A stretch of DNA of 64,000 nucleotides, taken from Diphasiastrum complanatum (taxonomy: Eukaryota; Streptophyta; Lycopodiopsida; Lycopodiales; Lycopodiaceae). Both the position numbers and the translations under genes were made by a program. The stretch's first letter is position 1. Every line of letters starts with the position of its first letter. The notes beneath the pieces were generated by a model. It saw nothing but the letters and a program-made list of their open reading frames with translations, ran no database searches and had not been told where the DNA came from. Of this stretch, positions 20,030-30,929 are shown piece by piece. The stretch is from assembly GCA_029204225.1 (NCBI GenBank), contig CM055095.1:78432403-78496402 (forward strand), in the 5' to 3' direction.

Positions 20030-20320
20030 TCCTCATATCTCAACCGAACGCCTCACTTATGTCTCAACCGGAGTCCTCAGTGTAATCTCAACCAGCAACC
20101 TCACTGAAATCTCAACCGGAGCACCCTGTTCAAATCTCAACCGGAGCACCCTGCTCAGATCTCAACCGGAGCACTCTGCTCAAATCTCAACCGGAGCTCA
20201 CACTCACATCTCAACTGGAGCTCCAGCTCAAATCTCAATCGGAGCTCACGCTCCCATCTCAATTGGAGCCCTTTGTCAATTCTCAATAGGAGAGCTAGTG
20301 TGCAGTCTCAACCTACGCAC
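20030..20320. repeat. 24-bp minisatellite array 2, about 12 copies
   Basis: The same unit as array 1 (tctcaaccgga core). Its last units plus the following unique text (ctagtgtgcagtctcaacc) duplicate the end of array 1, showing that a block of about 0.9 kb was copied. Confidence 0.9.
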
Positions 20321-21671
20321 TTCGTTCCCTCTACCATCTACCGCATTCTGTCGCAACACCCACATTCCATAGTTGCCACCACATTCCACCATTGCAACAG
20401 CACGCCATCGCATTCACACACCATCCTCACTTTCGCAACTAACTGCACCCCCCGCATTCCACGGCATATAATCCGCACTCCAACCCAGCTTCCCATCCAC
20501 TAGCACTACATCGTTGTCACTGTCTGCTACCGCAGCCACCCACCCTCCTCACATCCACAACTAACCGCACCCACCACATTCCACCGTTGCAACCGCACGC
20601 CATTGCATTCACACACCATCCTCACTGCAACTAATCGCACCCACCGCATTCCAACACCTCCATCACAAAACCACATTCCCCGCCTCCACCTTCGACCGCC
20701 ACAAACCGCAACAGTCATCCCCTCCTACGACCCAACGCTCCCTCGCCAACACCACCCACAGGCAACCCCCTACAGCATCCGCAATAAGTCGCTGACATCG
20801 CAAATATACCGCTGACATCGCACCCACACTCCTCACGAGCACCTTCCACAACAAGACGCACTCCTACGGCCCTACGACTACACTCGGTCGCCCCTGACCG
20901 CAACAGACCTCAATCATATAGCTTACGACTGTCCACAGCCACCTCCTTCGCAATTAACCGCACTCATCCCACTCCATCGCACCCTTCCGACGACCCTTCA
21001 CCCGCAATCATTCCCACTCCATCCACACATAAGCAACCCTCTACCCAAATATGTAATTAGTCGTTGATACCGCATGGATCCCGACTGTCCACTAAACTCG
21101 TAATGGACCACATTTACACCACCTCCAACTGACACAGCAAATAGACCGCTGACACCACAAACATCTGCTGACACCGCTAAAACCGTCATCTACCATGGCC
21201 ACCGCAACCACAATCAACCACAGCTAAACATAACTGTACGCAGCTAACCGCAACCATCCGTCACCCGCATCAGCCCGCCATCACCCTTACCACCGCAGTC
21301 ACCCACCCTCCTCACATCCGCAACTAACTGCACCTGTCACACAACCATCAACAATCGACAACAAACCACCATCCATATTGCTCCGTGACCACCACAACAC
21401 ACATGTCGGCCCTACGACTACCCATGGCCACCTTCGATCGCTATAACCACACTGACCGCAACGGACCGCAACCGTAAACCGTAGGGACCGCAAAAACCCA
21501 AAAAAAAAAAAAAAAAATTCAAACCACAAAAACTCAAAAAATCCAAACAACAATAAAAAAACACACTAGTACCCAATGGACCAACAAATGAATCCAGAAG
21601 TCTCAAACGATTATCCATACAAGATCAGGTCCCCTGTAGCTGAACAAATCACACGTCATAGGTTCTACTGA
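20321..21671. other. C-rich degenerate repeat region, no gene
   Basis: A continuation of the C/A-rich sequence with repeats of acaccatcctcac, ccaccgcattcc and ctaaccgcac (for example 20400-20465, 20540-20660, 21295-21320). A run of 18 A lies at 21500-21517. Minus-strand open frames are Gly/Val/Arg low-complexity shadows. Confidence 0.6.
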
Positions 21672-22968
21672 ATGAGAGCCAAACTACAAGACCAATCAAC
21701 AAACCCATTCGAGGGACAAGAACCTGATAAAGCCGAGTCCTCATGTGCACGACCTCATTTTTATGGCGCTGACCCCTCCCAGGTCAGAACCAACACTAAT
21801 GGAATTTCTGCTACCCACGAAGCTCATCTTGAAAGACGTACACCCAAGCTAGATCTACCAAAGTTTGACGATTGTTCGGACCCTCAAAGATTTTTGCAAA
21901 TCTTTGAGAATGCATGTGATGTATATGGCGAGACATCACCCGACGCCATGATTCAACTCTTCTCGATGACCATGATCGATCGAGCATGAGAATGGTTTTT
22001 TAACCTTGATCGTGAAGATAAACGTGACTGGTCACTCTTGAAGGAGGCCTTTATCAAACACTTCAAGCCATTTTGCTTGATAGAAAGCCCTTTTGTCAAG
22101 CTAAGTAATATCAAAATGACAAAAGATGAACGCGTATGTCAAACGTCTCAAAAGTCAAGTACAAGAGCAGCCCTCCGAACGAATGCTCATCATCTGGTTC
22201 TTAGTAGGCCTTCCAAGATGGATTAGACGACAAGTCCAGGGAAAGAAGAGCACCACATGCTCCTGTCCATGAGTCAAAGTCGATCGAGGACACCCGAGAT
22301 CAGCTTTGGAAATCCCAGTTGGAGTTGCTTTATAAGCAACATCAACTACATATGGAAAAACTCACCAATGAGTTTCAAGCTACCCTGAAGTCTATCCAAA
22401 GCAGTATGCCTAGTCAGTCAAACCCTGCACATGTACCTTATAGACGAAAAACAATATGGTGCCCACACTGCCGGGCTACCATTCTGTTGATGCTTGTCCT
22501 TCATATTGACCTATCCAAGCACATACAGTTCAACAATATGAAGAACACCCATCCCAATATGGAAATGCCTTGCCTTATCCTGACTATCCATCAGAAAGTC
22601 TGGAACCACTAGCCATACAAGATGGTTATGCAGTTATACAAGGGCCACTGCACACCAGATGCTTCATCTGTGGTGAAACTGGCCACTTCATGGTTGATTA
22701 TCCAGTCAAGACCAAGTACCATCCTGAGTGTCCAGACTGTATAAGAAAACATAGTTTCAAAGACTGTCCAAAGCAACACGCTAAGATCCTACCTGCCCGT
22801 CACGTCAGTTATAAAATATCAGGATCTTCACAACAACAACATGAGCACCATAGCAACCAACAGTTAAACCTGCTGCTCGATCGAGAAGTTTCTTGTAAAC
22901 TTCTACATCACCGTCCAATACGCCAGTGCCATAATGCAAAAAGACAATATGAAGTGAGTCTTTGTTGA
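21672..22968 (+). pseudogene. Ty3/gypsy-type gag (capsid plus two zinc knuckles), broken
   Basis: Plus-strand reading starts at ATG 21672. Residues about 55-105 form the retrotransposon gag capsid start (TPKLDLPKFDDCSDPQRFLQ, DAMIQLFSMTM). An in-frame TGA at 21987 interrupts it, then EWFFNLDREDKRDWSLLKEA and FIKHFKP continue in the same frame, the classical gag core. After two frameshifts comes a nucleocapsid region at about 22655-22790: CFICGETGHFMVDY (a CCHC knuckle whose last Cys is Tyr) and CPDCIRKHSFKDC (an intact CX2CX4HX4C). No protease, RT, RNase H or integrase follows before the second LTR copy. Gag would package RNA in particles; this copy encodes only pieces. Together with the flanking repeats it defines a gag-only, non-autonomous element. 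Confidence 0.75.
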
Positions 22969-24652
22969 AAGAAAGTGAAACCGATATTCCGTCATCTGCT
23001 ACAATGTCCAACCAAGAGCAACCTCCACAGGGAATTGACAGTTTTTCTCCCCTTCTACAAACTCAAATCTATTTGTCTTTCCACATGCATATAAGATTTC
23101 CAATGTGCCAATACACAACAAATCTAGGATTTGAAAATCCACTTAGAGATTCGGTTCTGAATCTCTTGTTCGACGAGGTCCTCAGGACATAGTACCTCAA
23201 CCATACCTGCATCTCATGCTATATCTTGCAACATCTGTTATCCATGATGATAGATGTTAGTGTCCCCAACCTTGTCTTGTTTTGACAAGGGCATATCAGA
23301 GTACTTCTCATTACTCTAAAACCAATGCAAACTTGCACGTGTCAAGGTGAATTATCAATGTCAATGAATGCAAGTTTTGTTCGACAAGTGCTATACAGTT
23401 CTCACTCTCTGTAATGTTTGTTCATTTCTTTGTTTCTCTTCACCTATTTTATGTGATTGATTTTTGCATGAAGAATAGCTACTACAAGAGTGTCTTCTGT
23501 AGAGCATCTCCAGAACACATTTTCATTCATCTATCCATCTTCAGATTATCTTGTACAACAGTTTAGGATTTTTGAGACATATGAAAAATCCATGTCAACT
23601 TAGAGTTGATTCCTGCATCTCATTGTCATATTATTCTTTGAGTCAACTACAGCAAGATCGAAACAAATTTAGTTAAAATTTGTTCAATCTTTAGTCCAGT
23701 AGCATGTTCAGCGAGTTTCAACTACGTGTTCCACATGCCGATCCAATCCTGAACATGAATAGTCACCAGCAACAACATCCCCACCAACAGATTTTGGGGG
23801 GGGGGGGGAGAGAGTGGCTCTGCTTGGATCCACTAGAGTAGTTACGCTGCCAAGCAACAACACCAGCAAGATCGACAGCCAAGGTCACAAGTCAAATATG
23901 AAAACAACAAGGCTAAGAAGATAGATGGGTAGTCCAAAGAGACTCAATCAGAAGAAGTACCCCAGCCACGATGAAGATCCTTTAGAAAGAGAAAAACAAA
24001 CATTGGAAAACCAGTCTCTTTCGTCAACCGGCCTCGTGCCATACTCATGCGCCCATTCTCATGCCTATCGCCCACACCATCTACCGTTGTCACCACCATC
24101 CTTCCTTCCATCTGTTTGTTTATCATCAATTTATTGTTTTTCTGAGAAATCTCCAGTTTTGATAGTCTTATCGAAGCAATAGATCATTGCAAATGTCTTG
24201 CGGAGACTAACTGCCACCTACAATGGTTGATCAGCCAAACGAAGATCTAAGAAGCAGGTGAAGCAGCCAGAACAAATAAAGAGACAGATCCAAGAAGATG
24301 AGAAGGAAAGGACAAAACTTAGGCAATAGATGAGGCAGATCAATCTTGATCAAAAGAAACTCTCTGGAGCAATGATAGTTGAATTCCCTCCTACCAAACC
24401 CAAAGAGATCCAAAGTAATGGATCAAAAGAAAGAGTGCAGAACAGAAAAGATGAAGACAGTCGTGTACCTACAAAATAAGGCACTTTCTCACCCAGCAAG
24501 TGGTGGTCAAAGTTCGACATTGCAAGGGTCCAAGGCTGCAACTGTAGAACTATTAGTTCCTTCAACCTTTCACCAAGCCTTCATCATGTTTCCTTACCGT
24601 CACCAAACCGTCCATCCAAATCTGTTCCTACCACCAATTTTTGATGAATCCA
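22969..24652. other. No recognisable gene; 3' part of the gag-only element
   Basis: About 1.7 kb without protease or polymerase motifs on either strand. Contains a 13-base G tract (23796-23808). The small frame at 23925-24182 has no domain. No convincing polypurine tract precedes the repeat at 24653. Confidence 0.5.
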
Positions 24653-25030
24653 TCCAAGGTAGCTCAGTGTTAATGTAGTGTAGGCTCCGATTTTAGTCTG
24701 TTTTAAGTGTAGGTAGCTGTAGAAAACTACTGAACGTTCATTGGTTTGCATGCTGATATGTGAATGAGCATTCTAGGCTTGCATCCTATGTAGAATGTAA
24801 GTGCGTTCAAGAGTGACGTCTCTGAGTAGTCCTCTGACAGGCAGGACATAAAGAAAATACTACAACGACACTCTGTCCCTTCTGCCTGGGTTGGCATTGT
24901 TAAATCAAGAAGACATCTAATGAATGTCATTAAGCCTGGTAACAGGCAGAAACGGTTTTGAAGAAGTGGCAAAAAAGAACCAGAGAAACGAGAAAACAAC
25001 AGGTCCTCTGGAGCAAGGGATCTGTCAACA
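24653..25030 (+). mobile_element. Candidate 3' LTR (~380 bp direct repeat, copy 2)
   Basis: A second copy of the 18140-18519 repeat, ending ..GATCTGTCAACA at 25030. The distance between copies gives an element of about 6.9 kb. Open frames on the minus strand in both copies (about 80-140 codons) mirror each other and are not genes. Confidence 0.55.
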
Positions 25031-25035
25031 ACAAT

Positions 25036-25712
25036 ACTTATAGAACATTTTCTTCTTCGACTGTGGATTTGATAAGTGCTCTTGACTTTGATTTGATGCA
25101 GATTGCTTAGAACTTTTCTGCTTCTATCATTTTGAGCCTTTATTGACATATAGAGCATGAGATGATGAAGTTGATGAGGTGTCTTGACTTCTTTGATTGT
25201 CTTCTTGCAGCAACATAGTAATAACTATAGTAAGAGATAAATCTAAGTGTGTTAATATGATCATCACCCAGTTCTCGTATGTAGAGGGCAAGCTTGAAAG
25301 GTATGTCATGATTGTGTCTTGATCGTCGATGATCGATCCGACAGCGGCCATCTGTTGCAAGAGATTCTTAAACTGATTAACATGATTCTGAAGTGAATCA
25401 CCATTTGACATCTTGATAGTGAAGAATTCTCTTCTTAGATGTAATTTAGAAGTTACGTTTCTCACATCATGTAGTGAGCTTCAGATATGTGGCCAATTTG
25501 AGTGTTTGATATATTGAAGATAATAAGCGCGAAAGCTTTACCATCCTACTTCCACTTTGAGTCAGTTGTGTCGTCTTCAAGCTTCACTTCGATACATGTG
25601 ACAACCACAACTCGTTGGTGATTGGCAAGGTTTTCATCTTAAATTTTCACAAATAGTAATTGGATCCATTTAGCTTGTCTACGATGAGACCGACTTTACT
25701 TTGAGAATCCAT
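25036..25712 (-). pseudogene. Copia I' gag (UBN2-like), C-terminally truncated
   Basis: Minus strand; I place the start at ATG 25712 (MDSQSKVGLIVDKLNGSNYY, with the LNGSNY box of copia gag). The next part, WLSHVS and AFALIIFNIS-like sequence, is shifted and stopped. A clean stretch at 25127-25465 reads KLHLRREFFTIKMSNGDSL, VNQFKNLLQQMAAVGSII, TIMTYLSSLPSTYENWV, the UBN2 gag core. It continues to QSKKKMFYKYC near 25045, the first half of a zinc knuckle, and is then cut by the direct repeat ending at 25030. The leader (25713-25903) and a primer site lie upstream. Same family as copia I at 15.8-17.4 kb. Non-functional. Confidence 0.75.
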
Positions 25713-25903
25713 CTGGAACTTTAGTTTGTCGATAAATCGATGACGTTAAGAAAGATGTTGTGTGACGCTACAATTGAAATCAATTATTAGATACTAAAAT
25801 TTGATATCACAAATTGAAGAATAAGAGCAAGTGTGATCTGATATGATACTATGAAAAGTATCTAATGATATCTTTCTGATATCAAAAAAGATATCAAATA
25901 GTT

Positions 25904-25917
25904 GAGCTTGGATACCA
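25904..25917 (-). other. Primer-binding site of copia I'
   Basis: The minus-strand TGGTATCCAAGCTC directly follows the LTR end (..CTAACA). It resembles the initiator-Met tRNA primer site TGGTATCAGAGC with changes. Confidence 0.5.
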
Positions 25918-26468
25918 TGTTAGAAAGAGGGAGGTGAAGTGAGTCAGTTCGAGATGTCGAAGACTGTAAGTGTAAAGACCCTAAAAGGATTACCCCTAAG
26001 ATGAGGTTAGGAGAACACAATAAGAGAGACTATGGAGCCAAACCACCCAAGCAATCCTAGATCAAACTTGGATTTAGCCCCTAAACTTGGATCTAGCCCC
26101 CAAGCCATGCCATGTGAAGCAAGAGGAGAAGAGAGAAACTGCCCACCTAAACCCAATATGTCGACGGGAGAATCCCTACCTCATTATATATAGAGTAGAG
26201 TCATGTGCATGAAACCATGCAACCCCCATGCAGGTGAACTATAAATAGATCACATCTCTTTATGCAGTCCTCTTGCCTATATCCATCACACAGACATGCA
26301 ATACTCCATATGTCTCAATTAGAGTGTTTGGGTCCTCTCACGGTAATTAGTCACAAACAGGCCTTGACGTGGAATTAAATCACGACGTGACCAATAATCT
26401 CGAATACTGGAGGGCCGGTCTACCATATTAGGACTATTCCAGGTCCTTAACCGAATATGGCCATGACA
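25918..26468 (-). mobile_element. LTR, 551 bp (TGTCATGGCC...CTAACA)
   Basis: Minus-strand boundaries are TGTCATGGCCATATTC at 26468 and ..TTTCTAACA at 25918. It is followed by a primer site on the inner side and copia gag, so it acts as the 5' LTR of I'. Part of it (TTCGAGATTATTGGTCACG) resembles the gypsy H LTR at 61.2 kb (TTTGAGATTATTGGTTACA). A TATATATAATG lies near 26190. Confidence 0.6.
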
Positions 26469-29029
26469 TTTTTCCCTCCTTAAACTGCTTCTATCCTTAG
26501 AAGCTCCTCAAAACAAGAAATAATTATAGGAGCATTTCCTTTAACTTTCAATATGAACCAAGGAAATCATTTTTCTTAGTCTGACTTCCATATCAAACAA
26601 GTACTTAGAGATAAACCTATTTCCAATCATTAATCTTTGTTCTGGAGTACGATTCAAGATTGAAAAGTACACTAAGCAATAAATTTCTCAACTAGGTTAC
26701 ACTCAACAAAAGTTACTAACATCACCTTCATGTAAAACACTTACATGAACCACTGAGTGAAATATTCTCTAACTTAGAGATTAAAGTTAAAAAAAAAGAA
26801 ATAATAATTACAGTCTGAAATTATCCACAAACTCTGGCAGACAATTAATAAAAAACTTCCAAGTACAACTATCCTTAGAATCCAATTCTAAGATATGATA
26901 ATTCATTCCACTAGAATCTCTAGGAAAATCATTAATATATAGAATGAAAAACTGGAGTAGAGAGATTCAATTATAATCATATAACACCACATTTAGATCC
27001 TTATCCAAATCATTTATAAGTTAATCCATAAATCTTATATACAAAGATTTGTTAACTCTACAAGTATCTGTCAAAACAATACTTGATCATATGTCTATGT
27101 TTATCGACTAGGTTAAGTGCACCAAATAACTCTAGTAACTAGGAATACACAATAGATTCATAGAACATTACTTGTGCACATATGTGAATAATGTCATTAT
27201 GACCCAGTACATAAACACATTTTTATCTGGCAGATTCTTACATAACCCAGATATGTTACTCACATATCTCACTGAGATCTTGTAACTCAGCTACAAAAGA
27301 TTTTCTATTTCTCATGAGTAAATAACATATCCAGAAAATATTGAGACAAATAATATTCACTCTCAACAGTTTTTCAATCCGACTTACCTCTAGTTACATT
27401 ATTTCTTCCACTCAATCAACTCCTCTATGGTCCTAGGACTAAACTAAGATTAGGTTGATCCAATACAGAACTCTCAGACGTAAGTTCCGATCAAACTTAC
27501 TTCTATTTCAGTTAAAATTGAATTAGTAACCTTTGACCTTTTACTGTACTACTTATAGATAGTGATTCAAATTTCAAACATGTTCTAGATCCAGATTGTC
27601 CACACAATTCCTAGAAAATTTATCTTATTCGAAAAGTTCCAATTAGGTATCATACTCTGAATCTATCCAAAATTATTTCAGAACAAATCCCATTTCTATA
27701 CCACAGCTGGTTCTCTTCCGAAAACTATGCAAACCACAGATCCCCAAATAGAGTTTTATCCCATCACTTCACCCCTCCTTCTAAAGAAATTATCAATTTC
27801 AATAAAAGCTTAACTGAAAAGATGATATATGAAAATATCCAAATCCAAGAAAAGTCAGTAATAAGTGCATTCCACTGAAAGGATTCACTCTATTACACAC
27901 ATGACTTCCCTTCAAATATTTTCCACCCGAGTGACAGAAACTACCATTCCATTGAAATCCATTTTGCACAAAGAGATATTTCAGGTTTAAGAAATTGAAA
28001 CACTTTAACCTAAGAATTTATCTAAATTCCAAGTCAGTTTACACAAGTAGTAGTTTATATGACATAACAATATTTCAGAAGAATAACTTCATGCTAGAAA
28101 GAATCATATAAATCAGTTCGATGTCTTATATTCAAGAAATTACTAAGAAGTAAAGGATGAATTAAGAAAGCAAGAAATAGATTCGAGGGCCTCTAATTTT
28201 GTAAATAATGAGATACCACATTGGGATCTAGATTAAACCTCAAAATTTCCCAAAATACCCCACATTTGATCAATGGTTTTCTTTTTCCCATATCGCGACT
28301 AGGTACCAAAATACACCCTTGATCATCAGATCTTTTACAGTCCTAGAATTTCCTTTCCAGAATTACTGATGTCCCATACCATCAACTTTTCCTTCCAGAA
28401 AATCCTTAATCGCCTTATCTGATATTCTAGAGATCCATTGATCATTTAGTTGTCCTAATATTCATATAGGATATTATCTTTTATTCCCAAACACTGGAGA
28501 ATCCATTTATTTGGATGACTGGCATGCCAATCAGATGGATACAACAAATCCACACCTGATTCTGTGATTTAAACAGAAGAATTAACACGGTTCAACATAC
28601 ACTCTGATCCTTCCAGGTTAGTGATAGGTTTTGAAATCCTACTGATGCATCAATTTTAGGGACAAGCTTTTGTCAACTAACAGATTCAATGTAATTCACG
28701 TATCAGATTCTACTTCTAACATCACAATTGACATCCAAAACTATGGACTACTCAATGGCCACAAATATATCAGTTACGAATTAAATTAAATGAATTTAAT
28801 CCATGAAATTAATATCCAGTATTAAGCAATTATTTACTGGGATTACCAAAATCCTAACTACAAAATACATTTTCCGATCACACTTACTACCACTGATGTC
28901 CACTCTTCTTCCCTCCTTAGAATTTTCAGTTCCCTGAAAATCTATTTCAGCTAAGGTACTAAGAAGACGTAACGACATTAGAAAATGTTTAAAATTAACT
29001 ACTATGAGAAAGAGTCTAAAATAATTTTA
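26469..29029. other. AT-rich stretch with no open frame of note; purine tract at its left end
   Basis: About 2.5 kb with dense stops in all six frames and no motif I can name on either strand. The only notable element is a minus-strand purine tract (ggagggaaaaa) directly before the LTR at 26468, as expected for the 3' end of a retrotransposon internal region. It may be the non-coding 3' region of a decayed element, or simply old sequence. Confidence 0.5.
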
Positions 29030-29281
29030 CTATATATCCTGTACCTGAGTTGAATAACTGATGTACCAAAAACCATCTACTTTAGGATGTCCTAGGTTAA
29101 ACCCATTTGAGGGCAAAGCAAATATATGAAAGAGATCTTGTAGTGTCAAGACGGGTTGATGCATGAACATATTATCATTTACATCTAGCCCCTTGACATT
29201 CAAGTAAACAAAATACATATGCTTGCAAGGTATGTATTTTTTCATGGTCAAGTTCAAGGAAAAATCTACACACATGTGCAC
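29030..29281 (-). pseudogene. Possible SWIM zinc-finger remnant (transposase-like)
   Basis: The minus-strand frame contains MKKYIPCKHMYFVYLNVKGL followed by LTLQDLFHIF. The IPCKHMY part fits the CxH half of a SWIM finger (CxC...CxH). The CxC half (LCTCV) is present just upstream at about 29285 but in a shifted frame. SWIM fingers are typical of Mutator-like transposases and FAR1/FHY3 proteins, where they contact DNA. No DDE transposase domain is found in the neighbouring kilobase; upstream frames (29500-30258) are unassigned. The call rests on a short motif only. Confidence 0.35.
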
Positions 29282-30260
29282 AATGGCTCATTACCAATCG
29301 TGACCTGATAAGTTACACTTGTTCGAATGCTATCAAAAATATTAAGGATATATAGCTCCATATGTTATGAGGGTACTTTGATTACCTCTTCAATGATATT
29401 ACCTTTTCCATTCAATCCTTTGCAAATTTTGACATGCCAAATCTATGTCTCATTTGTCCATGTTCTGACGTTGGATTGGCTGTGAAATTCAAGTTAGGAT
29501 TATTTGCAACTGACATTTGTAGATTCTTGGAGTTCTCTGGTTTTGTTTCTCTGATGTGAAATAATTTGGGAAACTAGATGTCCGATATATCCACCTTGGT
29601 TTAATGAGTCTACTTCAGATTGTAGAAGATTTGTTCCTTGTTGCACATACCAAACATCGTTAATGATTGGAAGTGACATAGTGACATTAGAATTGACTTT
29701 CCAGATACAAGTTATATCGCTTACACAAAACCACATAAACTGATTTGTGTAACCATTTTGATGTTTTCTTATTCCAAAAAGCTAGGTGTCACTCTCGATT
29801 TGATTAACTTGTTGTGTCGTCCTCTACCGGCAACCTTCATAGCTTCACATTTGATCTGGCTACCAGTACATCGAATAGCCCACCAACTATTTTTCAATTG
29901 TCTTTCAAGCACATCAACAGGAAATTGCAGAATAACTTGTCCCAACACATTGAGAGATGTATTGGAAATCCCAGATTGACTACAACCTGGAGGATTGGAT
30001 TTACTCTTTGTGTATACCCTTTCACGTGTTTTATATTTGGACAATGAGACACATTATCATTATCAGCACTCCATTTTTGTAATGGCCTCTTGCATCTGAC
30101 AGTTTGAATTGGTGCTTTAACATCATGGTCTCGCCTTGTCAAATCGATTTGTTCGACAAATTCATTAACTCTTTCAGAGAACGAGGCACCAATAATTGAG
30201 AATCTCCTTCTTGAGCGCACTCTCTCTAGAAAATTTTGGACTATGGGACCTTGACCAATG
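29282..30260 (-). other. Unassigned degraded coding-like sequence upstream of the SWIM motif
   Basis: Minus-strand frames at 29500-29736, 29769-30044 and 29894-30258 overlap in different phases and have ordinary amino-acid composition (for example SFSERVNEFVEQIDLTRRDH, then VRCKRPLQKW), unlike random low-complexity frames. This suggests one decayed gene running toward the SWIM motif. I do not recognise the family. Confidence 0.3.
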
Positions 30261-30882
30261 TGTCGCAAACGGATTATGTTTTGCGAACAGATTGTTTTTA
30301 TTGGATTTTCTTACGCAGAAGCTTGCAAGATTCTAAACACTCAATTATAGATCACAGACCACAAATCATTCTAGCAATCAAGACGACGAAAATCAAAGAG
30401 ATGGACAACTATATTATCGGTTTTTTATTTTTAGAGCGAGATGATGAGTGTCTCGCTCATTGGCGGCCTGACACTCAGCTCTATCGCTGTGTTTTGCTTG
30501 TTGGCAGACTTTCATGCACAACAATTTTCGTTTTTTTCTCTCTATATTCAGTTGATCCAGAATTGCGATTATATCTCCACTGTGTGTAAAACAGAGAATC
30601 ACAAGAGTAGTTAATGCTAATCAACTAGTTAGTTACTCTCTGTTATTGCTAATTGTTTTAGTTGAGCGTGAAGTTTAAGACACCACCCCTGTTGAGCTGC
30701 CAGTTGGTAGCGCGAAATTTTTTTCTTCGTTTTCTTTTCGTTTTGTTTCATGTCGTGTCTTTTGATCCTGGAGGTATCTTTGACTTTCACGAATCGTTTT
30801 CCATTCGACCTTCGCTTCGCTTTGTGTCGCTTCACTTCGCTTCGCTTCACGACAAAGTTGCAGGAGCTCACAATTTCTGACA
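30261..30882 (-). mobile_element. 3' LTR of copia E, 622 bp
   Basis: The minus-strand start TGTCAGAAATTGTGAG at 30882 directly follows a purine tract (complement of 30883-30896); the end is ..GTTTGCGACA at 30261, giving matched TGTC/GACA termini. It contains a cluster of gaagc repeats (about 30810-30850). No 5' LTR partner is present in the window. Confidence 0.65.
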
Positions 30883-30929
30883 CTCCCTCTTGAACCTTGC
30901 AACTTTGTATGTTTAATTTCTTTGATTTG

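Noticed and set aside
18776-20320. Regular spaced repeats considered as a CRISPR-like array
   Set aside because: 24-bp units are contiguous with no unique spacers; it is a minisatellite in a plant retroelement.
19040-21620. Minus-strand Val/Cys/Gly/Arg-rich frames opposite the minisatellite and C-rich region
   Set aside because: Antisense shadows of strand-asymmetric repeats.
18135-25036. Target-site duplication for the gag-only element
   Set aside because: Five bases left of the first repeat and right of the second do not match at any of the plausible boundaries.
18214-25158. Similar minus-strand frames at 18.2-18.5 and 24.7-25.1 kb, first thought to be a small gene family
   Set aside because: They sit inside the direct-repeat LTR candidates and are similar only because the repeats are.
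26469-29029. Helitron or MITE in the ORF-free stretch
   Set aside because: No TC...CTRR ends with hairpin and no terminal inverted repeats that I could find by eye.
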